Translations under genes and position numbers: made by a program
The notes under the pieces: model-generated
Seen by the model: only the letters and a program-made list of their open reading frames with translations
What the model was told of the DNA's origin: nothing
The model's database searches: none
From: Clostridiales bacterium UBA5888
GTDB taxonomy: Bacteria; Bacillota; Clostridia; Oscillospirales; Oscillospiraceae
DNA length: 30,250 nt
Direction: 5' to 3'
Assembly: GCA_002431965.1 (NCBI GenBank)
Contig: DJEW01000034.1
Location: 63,131-93,380 of the forward strand
In this document: positions 14,607-22,744 of the stretch, one piece after another
How positions within the stretch are numbered: position 1 is the first letter of the stretch
Layout: each line of letters opens with the position of its first letter

Positions 14607-15425
14607 TCAATCAAAACTGAGATTCCAGATGCAGTCGGCAGGAATATCGCAGTCGGCGGCGATATAGCTTTCTCCGTGAATCGCAGGGAGCAGAAGCTGA
14701 CCCGCCGCCGCGCCGAGGGCGGCGCAGACCGCACCGGCATATTCATGTATATCACTCTGTCCGGCGGGAAGCAGCAGCTCCGGGATGAGGGCATGCCCGC
14801 CGTCAAGATACGCCGCCGCGATGCTGCCGCCGACGGCGAACAGCCCGCCGGAGTATTCCGCCAGCATTGCCTCTTCAAACGCCATCGCCGCGCCGTCGAG
14901 CCGCAGATGCGCCCGCCCGGCGAGCATCGCCTCCCGGCGGCGGAGATATTCCGCTGCGTCAAGGCGCAGGATCTGCGCGCCGCCGTGCGGCTTGATGCAG
15001 ATCCGCTCCCGGAAAAGCCGCCGACGCGCGTTGAGCGTCCCTTCGTAGAAATTATAAAGCCCCTCATCCGCGGGGAGCGTTGCAATGATCTCGGCGCCCA
15101 TACTGCGCGCGAGAGACGCTGCCGCCTGCGTCACGCCGATGCCGGCGCCGAGAGCGCGAAAGCGCTCGTGCACGCCCACGCCGTATATGTATCCAACGCG
15201 CCGCGCGCCGCCGCAGGGCGTGATAAGCTCCTGCGCCGTGATGGCGTATGCCGCGCCTGCAAGCTCCCCGCCGATCTCCGCCACAGCGCCGCCGCCGATG
15301 GAGGGGAGCGCGGCAAAGAATTTCCTTATAAACCCGTCGCTGTCGCCGAAGCACTCCTTCCACAGCGCGCTGAGCGCCGGAATGTCCTCCGCGCGGTATT
15401 CGCGGTATACGACCATATCCGTCAT
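14607..15425 (-). CDS. GNAT-family N-acetyltransferase
   Basis: Predicted acetyl- or acyl-CoA-dependent transferase of 272 residues. The N-terminal GNAT domain begins MVVYREYRAEDIPALSALW, and its acyl-CoA loop is RFRALGAG around residue 95, following VGYIYGVGVHE. The C-terminal half is a second, degenerate alpha/beta domain (about 160-270), as in two-domain GNAT proteins related to Eis or mycothiol synthase. The start is ATG 15425, overlapping the stop of the DUF2156 gene by four bases (ATGA); seven further upstream codons would lie inside that gene. The tight coupling to a DUF2156 protein suggests the two act on the same substrate. The acceptor is unknown. Confidence 0.87.
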   Translation of the reverse strand: MTDMVVYREYRAEDIPALSALWKECFGDSDGFIRKFFAALPSIGGGAVAEIGGELAGAAYAITAQELITPCGGARRVGYIYGVGVHERFRALGAGIGVTQAAASLARSMGAEIIATLPADEGLYNFYEGTLNARRRLFRERICIKPHGGAQILRLDAAEYLRRREAMLAGRAHLRLDGAAMAFEEAMLAEYSGGLFAVGGSIAAAYLDGGHALIPELLLPAGQSDIHEYAGAVCAALGAAAGQLLLPAIHGESYIAADCDIPADCIWNLSFD

Positions 15426-16333
15426 GCGCCGGCACCGCCCGTCCACAGCGCCGTGTATTTTTTCAGAAGATACTCCGGCTTGTACGACTGCTTTGAAAAG
15501 CGAAGAGCTTCCAGCCCCATGTCGTCCTCACGGTTGAGGTAGCGAAGGTTGGGATGCTTTGCCATTATCATGCGCGCCAGCTCCCGGCAGACCATGGGAT
15601 ATGCCCCGTTTATGCTGCCCTCAGCCTTTTCAAAGTGCACGTCAAACGTGTCGGAGCTTATCATTTCACCGACCGTGAAGCCCAGGATCTTCCCCTCGCT
15701 CAGCAGCACGCCGCCCTCAAGCCCGAGACGCTCGTAAGCGGCGAACGCGCGGATTATCGCGTCATGCTCGGCGCTGATGCTCGCATCCAGCCGCGCGGCG
15801 TTTTCCTCCGTCCACACGTCCAGCATGTCAAGACATCCGGGGATGAGCGAACGGTCGAGGGGCACAAAGCGCCACTCGTGCTCCGCCTCAAAACGGTTGC
15901 AGTGGTTTTTCTTTCCGTGCAGCGCCTTGCCGGAGTAGGTCGCCAGCTTCTCCGCCAGGTAGATGTAATCTTCGTAGTCAATGTCCTCGGTGAAGGTGAA
16001 GCTGCCTGGGTATTCTTCCTCAAGCATCGCGCGGTGCTTCTCCGTTACGCCGTGAAGCCTGAAAGGATAGCCCTTGTATGCCGCGAACTCCCGCAGCGCC
16101 TCTATCGCCGGACGCAGCGGACCTGTGCCAATGGGAAAAACGAAGCTTGGATGCCCTTCATAGCGCAGCTTTGTCATCATGCGCCCCTCGAAAGGGCACA
16201 CGAGCTGGCGGAACGCCTTGTCCCAGATATAAATATTGCCGAAGTTGTAGTCTGCGCTGGAACTGTTCTCGCTGAAAACGATTTTATCCACCCATTCCTT
16301 GTCGCGGAGGGTGATGGTTCTGAATTGAAGCAT
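15422..16333 (-). CDS. DUF2156 protein (aminoacyl-transferase-like, MprF C-terminal domain relative)
   Basis: Cytoplasmic protein of 303 residues of the DUF2156 family, a double-GNAT fold related to the catalytic domain of lysyl-phosphatidylglycerol synthase and to FemX-type transferases. Recognisable parts are the N-terminal SADYNFGNIYIWDK, the central GKKNHCNRFEAEHEW, the loop EGKILGFTVGEMISSDTFDVHFEKA, and the conserved end LNREDDMGLEALRFSKQSYKPEYLLKK written here in two pieces: LNREDDMGLEALR and SKQSYKPEYLL. The start at 16333 has AAAGGA 8 bases upstream; a longer frame to 16405 overlaps the glycosylase gene. No membrane domain is present, unlike MprF. It may modify a lipid, peptide or wall precursor with an amino acid, which is inference. 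Confidence 0.85.
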   Translation of the reverse strand: MLQFRTITLRDKEWVDKIVFSENSSSADYNFGNIYIWDKAFRQLVCPFEGRMMTKLRYEGHPSFVFPIGTGPLRPAIEALREFAAYKGYPFRLHGVTEKHRAMLEEEYPGSFTFTEDIDYEDYIYLAEKLATYSGKALHGKKNHCNRFEAEHEWRFVPLDRSLIPGCLDMLDVWTEENAARLDASISAEHDAIIRAFAAYERLGLEGGVLLSEGKILGFTVGEMISSDTFDVHFEKAEGSINGAYPMVCRELARMIMAKHPNLRYLNREDDMGLEALRFSKQSYKPEYLLKKYTALWTGGAGA

Positions 16334-16368
16334 AAGTTTTTTCCTTTGTGTTTGGTTTTGTTTGTGAG

Positions 16369-16944
16369 TCAGTATGTGCGCTCGCAGACGGCGCGTATTT
16401 CGCACCTGAGCTGCCGCAGATCCATGAAAGCATCCGGACGCTTTGACGGGTCGCGCAGCAGCGCGGAGGGATGAAACGTCGCCATCCAGCGGCGCGAGTC
16501 AATGTCAAACCACTCTCCATGCTCGCGCGTGATGCGAAAGTCCGGCTTTATGAGCGCCTGCGCCGCGATGCGCCCTAGGCACACAACGATTTTCGGATCG
16601 ACAAGCGCAAGCTGCCGGTCGAGCCACCCGCGGCAGGCGGTCTGTTCATTCTCAAGAGGATCGCGGTTTTTCGGCGGGCGGCACTTGACCATGTTGGCAA
16701 TGTACACCTTTGAGCGGTCAAGGTCGATCATTTGCAGCATCCGGTCCAGCAGCTGCCCCGCCGGACCGACGAACGGTATGCCCTGCAGATCCTCCTGCTC
16801 GCCCGGTCCTTCGCCGATGAGCATTATCTCTGCATGCTCATTGCCAGTGCCGAACACGAGATTGCGGCGCGTGTCGCCCAGCGGGCACAGCGCGCACCCG
16901 GCGCAGTCCGCCTTCAGGCGTTCCCAGCTGTCTGCCGTTGCCAT
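16369..16944 (-). CDS. Uracil-DNA glycosylase, family 4 (iron-sulfur type)
   Basis: DNA-repair enzyme of 191 residues removing uracil from DNA. It has the four-cysteine 4Fe-4S site of family 4: Cys14-X2-Cys17, Cys88 (MVKCRPP) and Cys104 (TACRGWL). Motif 1 is GEGPGEQED at 44-52, followed by PFVGPAGQLLD; motif 2 is HPSALLR at 158-164. The length is normal for the family. GGAGG lies 8 bases before the ATG and overlaps the end of the cca gene, so the two are coupled. No accessory domain is fused. Confidence 0.95.
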   Translation of the reverse strand: MATADSWERLKADCAGCALCPLGDTRRNLVFGTGNEHAEIMLIGEGPGEQEDLQGIPFVGPAGQLLDRMLQMIDLDRSKVYIANMVKCRPPKNRDPLENEQTACRGWLDRQLALVDPKIVVCLGRIAAQALIKPDFRITREHGEWFDIDSRRWMATFHPSALLRDPSKRPDAFMDLRQLRCEIRAVCERTY

Positions 16945-16948
16945 TGCA

Positions 16949-18139
16949 TCATTCCTCCGTTCCCCGCGCGAGCGATAAAAGCAGGTCCCGCCGGTTGTTG
17001 TCGGGATATTCTATCACATAGTCAAGCAAAAACCGCAGCATTTCACCCAGCTCCCGCCCGGAAAGACCAAGCTCCAGAAGGTCGTCCCCGGTGACGGCGA
17101 GGTGCTTCATTGAAAAGCACTCGCCGCTCTTGAGGACGGCTTTCAGCTCCCTGCAGCTTTGTCCGCCGCGCAGAAGATCATGGCATTGCGCGGCGCATGT
17201 CACACTGTCCACGCCGTAACGGTTGAGACAGCGCTTCCACTCCGCGCGCGCGGCGGGCTTGTCGCCCTGAAGCATGAGCGCCGCCTCCGAGCAGCAGCGC
17301 ACGGTGCGGCTGTCAAGCCGCAGGGCGGTCAGAAAGCCCGCCGTGGAGGCGATGCAGTCATACCGCGTCAATATTGCGCATAATGCGCACCAGCGCGCCA
17401 GCGCCTTTTTCGGCAGCCTGCCCAGCCGCGTGAAGAGCGAGTATTCAGCCGGGCGGCGGATAAGATAAGCATCCAGCAGCCCCAGCTCTATCACTTGACC
17501 GACGACCTCCGGCGCGGGAGTGAGGAGGATCTTTTCAAGCTCATCGCGCACGCGCTCCGCCGCGAGCGCCGCGGCGAGCGGCGCTTTCACGGCGATGGCG
17601 GATATGGTCTGCGCTTCAATATCAAAACCGAGACGCGCGGAAAAGCGCAGCGCACGGAACATGCGCAGCGCATCCTCCTCAAAGCGCCGCTCCGGCACGC
17701 CGACACAGCGGATAATGCGGTTTGATATGTCGTCAACGCCGCCGAAGGGATCGGCCAGCAGCCCGTCCGGCGGGAGGGCGATGGCGTTCATGGTGAAGTC
17801 GCGGCGGCTCAGATCGGCGTTGAGGTCGCCCACGAAGCTGACGGCGTCGGGATGCCTGTGGTCAAGATAGCTCCCCTCGGAGCGGAATGTCGTCACTTCA
17901 ACCTGTCGGGAGTTGACGCACACTGTGACGGTGCCGTGGCGTATGCCGGTGGTGATGCACTTCGGGAACAGCTCCAGCACCTGCTCGGGCAGGGCGCTGG
18001 TGCATACGTCCCAGTCCTGCGGGTGGACGCCGAGGAGAATATCCCTCACGCAGCCGCCCACGAGATATGCCAGGTGCCCGCGCGACTGCAGCGTGACCAG
18101 CACCGTGCGGACGTATTTCGGCGGAGAAATTGCTTCCAT
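16949..18139 (-). CDS. cca: CCA tRNA nucleotidyltransferase (class II)
   Basis: Cytoplasmic enzyme of 396 residues adding or repairing the 3' CCA of tRNAs. The N-terminal nucleotidyltransferase head carries YLVGGCVRDILLG and the metal carboxylates in DWDVCTSA, then SRRDFTMNAIA and the FGGVDDI segment. The neck follows with RRFEEDALRMFRALRFSARLGF. The body has HD-type helices and the C-terminal LLLSLARG. I start it at ATG 18139, where AGGAG stands 7 bases upstream; an earlier in-frame ATG at 18229 lies in the promoter. It heads the operon with the glycosylase, DUF2156 and GNAT genes. A poly(A) polymerase role cannot be excluded by sequence alone. Confidence 0.94.
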   Translation of the reverse strand: MEAISPPKYVRTVLVTLQSRGHLAYLVGGCVRDILLGVHPQDWDVCTSALPEQVLELFPKCITTGIRHGTVTVCVNSRQVEVTTFRSEGSYLDHRHPDAVSFVGDLNADLSRRDFTMNAIALPPDGLLADPFGGVDDISNRIIRCVGVPERRFEEDALRMFRALRFSARLGFDIEAQTISAIAVKAPLAAALAAERVRDELEKILLTPAPEVVGQVIELGLLDAYLIRRPAEYSLFTRLGRLPKKALARWCALCAILTRYDCIASTAGFLTALRLDSRTVRCCSEAALMLQGDKPAARAEWKRCLNRYGVDSVTCAAQCHDLLRGGQSCRELKAVLKSGECFSMKHLAVTGDDLLELGLSGRELGEMLRFLLDYVIEYPDNNRRDLLLSLARGTEE

Positions 18140-18171
18140 AGGTACACTCCTGATCGAGTAGTCATAATATA

Positions 18172-18223
18172 TATGTATGGGAGAGATTATTTTCTTGCAA
18201 AGGAGACGCATAAATAGTATAAT
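18172..18223. promoter_or_regulatory. Back-to-back promoters for cca and murC sharing one -35
   Basis: TTGCAA at 18195-18200 is its own reverse complement. On the plus strand TATAAT (18218-18223) follows after 17 bases (murC). On the minus strand TACATA (complement of 18172-18177) also follows after 17 bases, inside an AT-rich run (cca). RNA polymerase binding in the two directions would be mutually exclusive. Confidence 0.6.
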
Positions 18224-18235
18224 ATCCAAGTTAAA

Positions 18236-18268
18236 GGCACGGACGGCACAAGGTTCGCCGCCCCTGCC
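18236..18268 (+). other. Hairpin in the murC 5' untranslated region
   Basis: GGCA, GG and CGGC pair with GCCG, CC and TGCC, interrupted by two mismatches, around a 9-base loop. It lies in the leader of about 95 bases of the murC transcript. It is followed by an AT-rich stretch without a clear U-run, so attenuation is only a possibility. Confidence 0.35.
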
Positions 18269-18328
18269 AAGCCAATTTTAACATTTTACGTCTGCAATAT
18301 CAATATCTTTTACGACTGGAGCATAGGC

Positions 18329-19702
18329 ATGACAGAATTCGATAATTATATGTCACCCGGAAGAAAAGGACACCTTGTCGGCATAGGCGGCGTGTCAATG
18401 TCGTCTCTGGCGGAGGTGCTCGCCGGCATGGGGCTGAATATCACCGGCTCGGATATGAACGAGGCGAACCCCAACGTGGCGGCGCTGCGGGAAAAGGGCA
18501 TAAAAATATATATCGGTCACAGCGGCGATAATATCGAACCGGATGTGGACTTTATCGTCCGCACCGCCGCCGTGCATGACGACAACCCGGAGATCCTCCG
18601 CGCGCGTGAGCTTGATATTCCCGTGTTTGAGCGCACGCAGGCTTGGGGCGCGATCTCCAGGGATTACAGCAACGCCCTGTGCATTTCCGGCACGCACGGC
18701 AAGACCACCACGACCTCCATGTGCACGCATATCCTCATGGCGGCGGAGAAGGATCCCACCGTCATGATCGGCGGGACGCTGCCGCTTTTGAAAGCGGGGC
18801 ATCGCGTGGGGCACGGCAACACCATTATCATGGAGGCGTGCGAGTATTATAATTCATTTCTTTCCTTCCACCCCACCGTCGCCGTCATCCTCAATATCGA
18901 GGCGGATCATCTTGACTTTTTCAAAGATCTGGACGATGTGGAGCATTCGTTCCGCGCCTTTGCCGAACGCACCCCGGAGGACGGCTACGTCGTGGCAAAC
19001 CACGACGACTTCAACACCATGAACACCCTCCGCGGCATTGACCGGCGCGTTATAACCTTCGGTCTCACGCCGGAGGCGGATGTGTACGCGGAGAATATCG
19101 AATACAAGGGCGCAAACTCCCATTTTGACATCATGTATAAGGGGCGGTTTTTCACGGATGTGACGCTACACGTCCCCGGCGTGCACAATGTCAAGAACGC
19201 CCTCGCCGCGACTGCTGCATGCATATGCGTGGGCGTGCGCCCCAGCTCTGTCAAGTATGGGCTCGCCGGGTTCAACGGCGCAGGACGCCGGTTTGAATTC
19301 AAGGGCAAGTACAACGGCGCGGACGTGTATGACGATTATGCCCACCACCCCGGTGAGCTCCGCGCCCTGCTGGACGCGGTGGAGCAGCTCAACTACAAGC
19401 GCACCATCCTCGTCTTCCAGCCGCACACTTATTCCCGTACGGCGGCGCTCTTTGAGGACTTTGTCGCCCAGCTCCGCCGCCCGGACGTTCTTCTGCTGGC
19501 GGAGATATTCGCCGCGCGCGAGAAAAACACCATCGGCATTTCCTCCCGCTCGCTTGCAGAGCGCGTGGACGGGGCGAGCTTTTACCCCAGCTTCGGTGAG
19601 CTTGAGGACGCCGTGCGCGCCATCGCCGAGCCCGGCGACATCGTGCTGACCGTCGGCGCGGGCGACGTATACAAGATCGGCGAGCATATCGTTGAAAAGT
19701 GA
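18329..19702 (+). CDS. murC: UDP-N-acetylmuramate--L-alanine ligase
   Basis: Cytoplasmic peptidoglycan enzyme of 457 residues joining L-alanine to UDP-MurNAc with ATP. The N-terminal substrate domain shows HLVGIGGVSMSSLAEVL, the ATP loop is SGTHGKTTTT at 120-129, ILNIEADHLDFF holds the central ligase His, and DVYDDYAHHPGEL opens the C-terminal domain, followed by FQPHTYSRT. These distinguish MurC from MurD, MurE and MurF. TGGAG lies 7 bases before the ATG. It is the first gene after a strong promoter and is followed after 10 bases by the GtrII-like gene. Confidence 0.97.
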   Translation: MTEFDNYMSPGRKGHLVGIGGVSMSSLAEVLAGMGLNITGSDMNEANPNVAALREKGIKIYIGHSGDNIEPDVDFIVRTAAVHDDNPEILRARELDIPVFERTQAWGAISRDYSNALCISGTHGKTTTTSMCTHILMAAEKDPTVMIGGTLPLLKAGHRVGHGNTIIMEACEYYNSFLSFHPTVAVILNIEADHLDFFKDLDDVEHSFRAFAERTPEDGYVVANHDDFNTMNTLRGIDRRVITFGLTPEADVYAENIEYKGANSHFDIMYKGRFFTDVTLHVPGVHNVKNALAATAACICVGVRPSSVKYGLAGFNGAGRRFEFKGKYNGADVYDDYAHHPGELRALLDAVEQLNYKRTILVFQPHTYSRTAALFEDFVAQLRRPDVLLLAEIFAAREKNTIGISSRSLAERVDGASFYPSFGELEDAVRAIAEPGDIVLTVGAGDVYKIGEHIVEK

Positions 19703-19712
19703 GCGCTGAGCC

Positions 19713-21335
19713 ATGCTGAAGGATAAGCTTGTCGCCTCTCCGGAGGAGTATATTGAAAAGCTGCTTGGAATAAAAAGTAAAACGGGGGGGGTAACGCCCC
19801 TTAATCTCCCAAAAGTTGCGCTTATATCAACGGCGCTGTGGGGATTTCTCGCTTACCACCTGCTCGTTATAACCGCCGTCGGCAACGCCGACGCGGTGTG
19901 CGAGGGGCTGTATTCCTACACCGCGGCGGACTGGGCGCTCGCCTGCGGGCGCTGGTGTGCGCGGTATTTTTACAATGCCGTGGGCAACGTTGTGATGCCG
20001 GGCGTGTGGGTGACGCTCTATATGCTGTGCGTTTTCCTCACGGTGCTGCTGCTTGCGCGGCTGTGGGATATGAAAAGCCCCGTATCCGCGTTTCTCTCGG
20101 CGGCGCTGCTTGCCGTGAACCCCACTGTCATCGACCAGTCGCTTTTGCAGTATATGTTCATGTCGTGGGGGATAAGCAATCTTCTCGGCGTGTGCTTTGT
20201 TTATATCATCTGCCGCAGCGGCAGCCGCCCTGCGCGCTATGCCGCTGCGCCGTTGCTGATGGCGGCGGCGTTCGGGTTTTATCAGGCGTCAGTCGGGCTT
20301 ATCGCGCTCGCCTTCGCGCTCACGATTATTCTGCGCCTTCTGCGCACGGGCGATATACGGGCGGGGCTTATCAGCGCCGCGCAGTTCATCCTTGCCGGCG
20401 CTATCGGCGCGGCACTGTACTTTGTCATACTGAAGCTGGAGCTTTCGCGCTGGGGCGTGGGAGAGAGCGACCGCGTGGGCGCGTTCTCGCTCGCGGCGAT
20501 CTTCGCCTCCCTCGGCGAGACCCTGCCGGACGCTTACCGCTTCTTCTTTGCATACTTTGATGACAACATATTCCACCGCAAGCTCTACGCGGCTCTGTTC
20601 GCTGCGCTGGGGCTGGCGGTGCTCGCGCGGCGGGTGTGCCTCGCTGTGCGCGAACGGTGCTTTGCCGCCGCAGCGGCAGCCGTGGTGCTCACGGCGCTCA
20701 TCCCCGCGTTTGCGAATATCTGCCGCGTCATCTTCCCATATTTCACCGTTGTGCAGATAATGGAGTATCAGATAATGCTGCTCTTCCCGTTCTTCTTCGC
20801 ACTAGCGGAGGAGGAAGAGCCGCGCCTTGTCCAGACGAAAAACGCCGTGCGCATACTGTCGTTTGCGCTGAGCGCGCTGCTCGTCTGCGGGTACACGGTC
20901 TCTGCCAACGCGACCTACCGCGCCTACGCGCTTTCATATGACCATGCACGGTATGAAGCGGGGGAGATAATGCGCCGCGCGCGGGCGCTGCCGGGCTATG
21001 AGGACGGGGAGACCGTCATGTTCGCCGGCTTTATCCGTGACGATACGCTCCGGCGCACAAACGGCGTGTATAAGTACGCATATGGCATGTACGACAATCT
21101 CATCTTCTGGGAGGAGTACATGGGCATAACCTCCGGGCGGCGCAACTTTGTGCTCGATACGCTCGGCATTGACCCCGGCGAGGTCGATATGGCGCAGTAT
21201 TGCGCCATTGTAGAGAGTGATGATTTTGCCGCAATGCCGCTTTATCCTGCCTCCGGCTCTGTCGCACGCATAGACGGCATCATCGTCGCCAAGCTCAGCG
21301 ACGATCCGCCGACGCTGGAGGATCTGACGCGATAA
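19713..21335 (+). CDS. GtrII-like membrane glucosyltransferase
   Basis: Polytopic membrane protein of 540 residues resembling the GtrII/GtrC glucosyltransferase domain. A cytoplasmic tail of about 32 residues is followed by helix 1 (VALISTALWGFLAYHLLVI). A periplasmic loop contains the acidic and aromatic pattern YSYTAADWALACGRWCARYF, comparable to the active-site loop before GRW in the family. Further helices run to about residue 390, and a soluble C-terminal region follows. It starts 10 bases after murC with a poor ribosome site, so it is probably coupled. A run of eight G spans codons 24-27. It ends at a bidirectional terminator and faces the gtrA-type operon. Family assignment rests on pattern, moderately sure. 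Confidence 0.72.
   Translation: MLKDKLVASPEEYIEKLLGIKSKTGGVTPLNLPKVALISTALWGFLAYHLLVITAVGNADAVCEGLYSYTAADWALACGRWCARYFYNAVGNVVMPGVWVTLYMLCVFLTVLLLARLWDMKSPVSAFLSAALLAVNPTVIDQSLLQYMFMSWGISNLLGVCFVYIICRSGSRPARYAAAPLLMAAAFGFYQASVGLIALAFALTIILRLLRTGDIRAGLISAAQFILAGAIGAALYFVILKLELSRWGVGESDRVGAFSLAAIFASLGETLPDAYRFFFAYFDDNIFHRKLYAALFAALGLAVLARRVCLAVRERCFAAAAAAVVLTALIPAFANICRVIFPYFTVVQIMEYQIMLLFPFFFALAEEEEPRLVQTKNAVRILSFALSALLVCGYTVSANATYRAYALSYDHARYEAGEIMRRARALPGYEDGETVMFAGFIRDDTLRRTNGVYKYAYGMYDNLIFWEEYMGITSGRRNFVLDTLGIDPGEVDMAQYCAIVESDDFAAMPLYPASGSVARIDGIIVAKLSDDPPTLEDLTR
19784..19791 (+). repeat. Poly-G tract (8 G) inside the GtrII-like gene
   Basis: Eight consecutive G span codons 24-27. With eight the frame reads on through VTP. 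Loss of one G gives TAA right after the tract. Gain of one G gives TAA five codons after the ACG codon. The tract is followed by TAACGCCCC, which can pair back with it. Confidence 0.9.
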
Positions 21336-21366
21336 AAAATTCCGGTTCATCGAACCGGATTTTTTT
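21334..21366. terminator. Bidirectional intrinsic terminator
   Basis: An 8-bp stem TCCGGTTC/GAACCGGA has a 3-base loop and is flanked by six A and seven T. It separates the convergent GtrII-like and GtrA-like genes. Confidence 0.9.
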
Positions 21367-21371
21367 ATCGC

Positions 21372-21827
21372 CTATTGTGCGTCGTTTTCTTTATTCTCTG
21401 CCTTTTTCCTGAACACAAAAACCTTGCTGAAGACATAGTTTGCAATGACCACCAGCACCGCGGAGATGAGGGTTGCAATGTAGAGGTCAAGCCCGATGGC
21501 GACGAGGATCTGCATTACAACGGCGTCAAGAATGAGCGTCGATACGCGCGAGAGCACGAATTTTGTGCACTCGGGCAGAATGTTCGGGTCCTTGCTCTCA
21601 AACACGAATCTGCGGTTGGTGGGGTAGGCGAATGCCACGCCCGCGACCCAGTTGACGATGCTCAGCACCAGATTCTGCGCGGCGGTGGGATGTGCCGTGC
21701 CCGCGTAGAAGATGAAGTTAAAAAGAAACTTTGCCGCCCATGACACGACCGTCGTCATCCCGCCGACGATGAGATAAACGATTATCTCGCGGTATTTTTT
21801 GAAAAGCTCAATGATTTTTTCCTTCAT
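21372..21827 (-). CDS. GtrA-family membrane protein (putative lipid-linked sugar flippase)
   Basis: Small membrane protein of 151 residues with four predicted helices, normal for GtrA/GtcA. The first helix begins EIIVYLIVGGMTTVVSW, typical for the family. The centre has NWVAGVAFAYPTNRRFVF, the classical GtrA signature, and the end is LISAVLVVIANYVFSKVFVF. Members are thought to flip undecaprenyl-phosphate-linked sugars across the membrane or assist that step. The start overlaps the stop of the GT2 gene by four bases. It is the last gene of the three-gene operon. Confidence 0.92.
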   Translation of the reverse strand: MKEKIIELFKKYREIIVYLIVGGMTTVVSWAAKFLFNFIFYAGTAHPTAAQNLVLSIVNWVAGVAFAYPTNRRFVFESKDPNILPECTKFVLSRVSTLILDAVVMQILVAIGLDLYIATLISAVLVVIANYVFSKVFVFRKKAENKENDAQ

Positions 21828-22744
21828 TTCTTCTCTCCCACCGTCTCGGATATGATATAGCGCGGGCGGCCCTTGATCTCGTCATAGATGCGCGCGATAT
21901 AGTAGCCGACTATGCCGAGGCTTATCATGATTATGCTGCTTGAAAACAGCAGCAGCAGTATCACTGTCGTAAAGCCGCCGAGCGCCTGCCCGGTGAGCTT
22001 CTGTACGAGGGAAATAATGCTGAACACTATCGCAACCATCAGCATTATCAGCCCCAGCACCGTCACCATGTGCAGCGGCGCGGATGAGAACGAGCCGATG
22101 TTCGTGATGGCGTACTTGATGAGGGATTTGGTTGACCATTTGCTCTCGCCCTCGGTGCGCTCACGCACGCTGTAATACACCGTCGCTTTTCTGTACCCGA
22201 CCCAGAACGACAGCGCGCGGAAAAAGACGTTGCGCTCGGGCAGGCTGTTGAGCGTGTCCACCACCTTGCGGTCCAGAAGCTTGAAGTCCGATGAGGAGGA
22301 CATGTCCATCCCCGTTGCGCGGCTTATCAGCCCATAGAAACTGTTGGCGGCGAACTTGTGGAAGCCGGACTCCTCGCCGCGGTCCTCCTTGATGCCCTCG
22401 ACGACCTCATACCCGTCCTCCCACAGGCGGTACATTTCTACGATCTTCTCCGGCGGGTGCTGCAAATCGCAGTCGATGACGACGCAGCAGTCGCCCGACG
22501 CCTTTTCAAGCCCGGCGAACATCGCCGCCTCCTTGCCGAAGTTGCGGCTGAAATGAACGCCCACAACGTGCGCGTTTCTCCCGGCAACTCTTGTGATATT
22601 CTCCCATGTCGCGTCCTTCGAACCGTCGTCGATGAACAGCAGCTCAAAGTCGATGTTTTCGCGCTCCAGTATGCCGGAAATGGTATCCGCCGCAACGGGT
22701 ATCATCTTTTCCTCGTTATATGCCGGCAGAATGACAGACAGCAT
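21824..22744 (-). CDS. GT2 glycosyltransferase, GtrB/CsbB type (undecaprenyl-phosphate sugar synthase)
   Basis: Membrane-anchored family 2 glycosyltransferase of 306 residues. The GT-A domain starts SVILPAYNEE, with FIDDGSKDAT at 37-46, NFGKEAAMFAGLE at 68-80 and the metal motif Asp91-X-Asp93 in VIDCDLQHPPE. The acceptor region includes SSDFKLLDR. Two C-terminal helices (about 220-250 and 260-285) anchor it, as in GtrB, CsbB and DPM synthases. It should transfer glucose or a related sugar from a nucleotide sugar to undecaprenyl phosphate on the cytoplasmic side. It is coupled at both ends: its ATG overlaps the stop of the GT39-like gene, and its stop overlaps the gtrA-type start. Confidence 0.93.
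   Translation of the reverse strand: MLSVILPAYNEEKMIPVAADTISGILERENIDFELLFIDDGSKDATWENITRVAGRNAHVVGVHFSRNFGKEAAMFAGLEKASGDCCVVIDCDLQHPPEKIVEMYRLWEDGYEVVEGIKEDRGEESGFHKFAANSFYGLISRATGMDMSSSSDFKLLDRKVVDTLNSLPERNVFFRALSFWVGYRKATVYYSVRERTEGESKWSTKSLIKYAITNIGSFSSAPLHMVTVLGLIMLMVAIVFSIISLVQKLTGQALGGFTTVILLLLFSSSIIMISLGIVGYYIARIYDEIKGRPRYIISETVGEKK

Noticed and set aside
18140..18229. N-terminal extension of cca to 18229
   Set aside because: It would include the promoter region; ATG 18139 has a well-spaced AGGAG.
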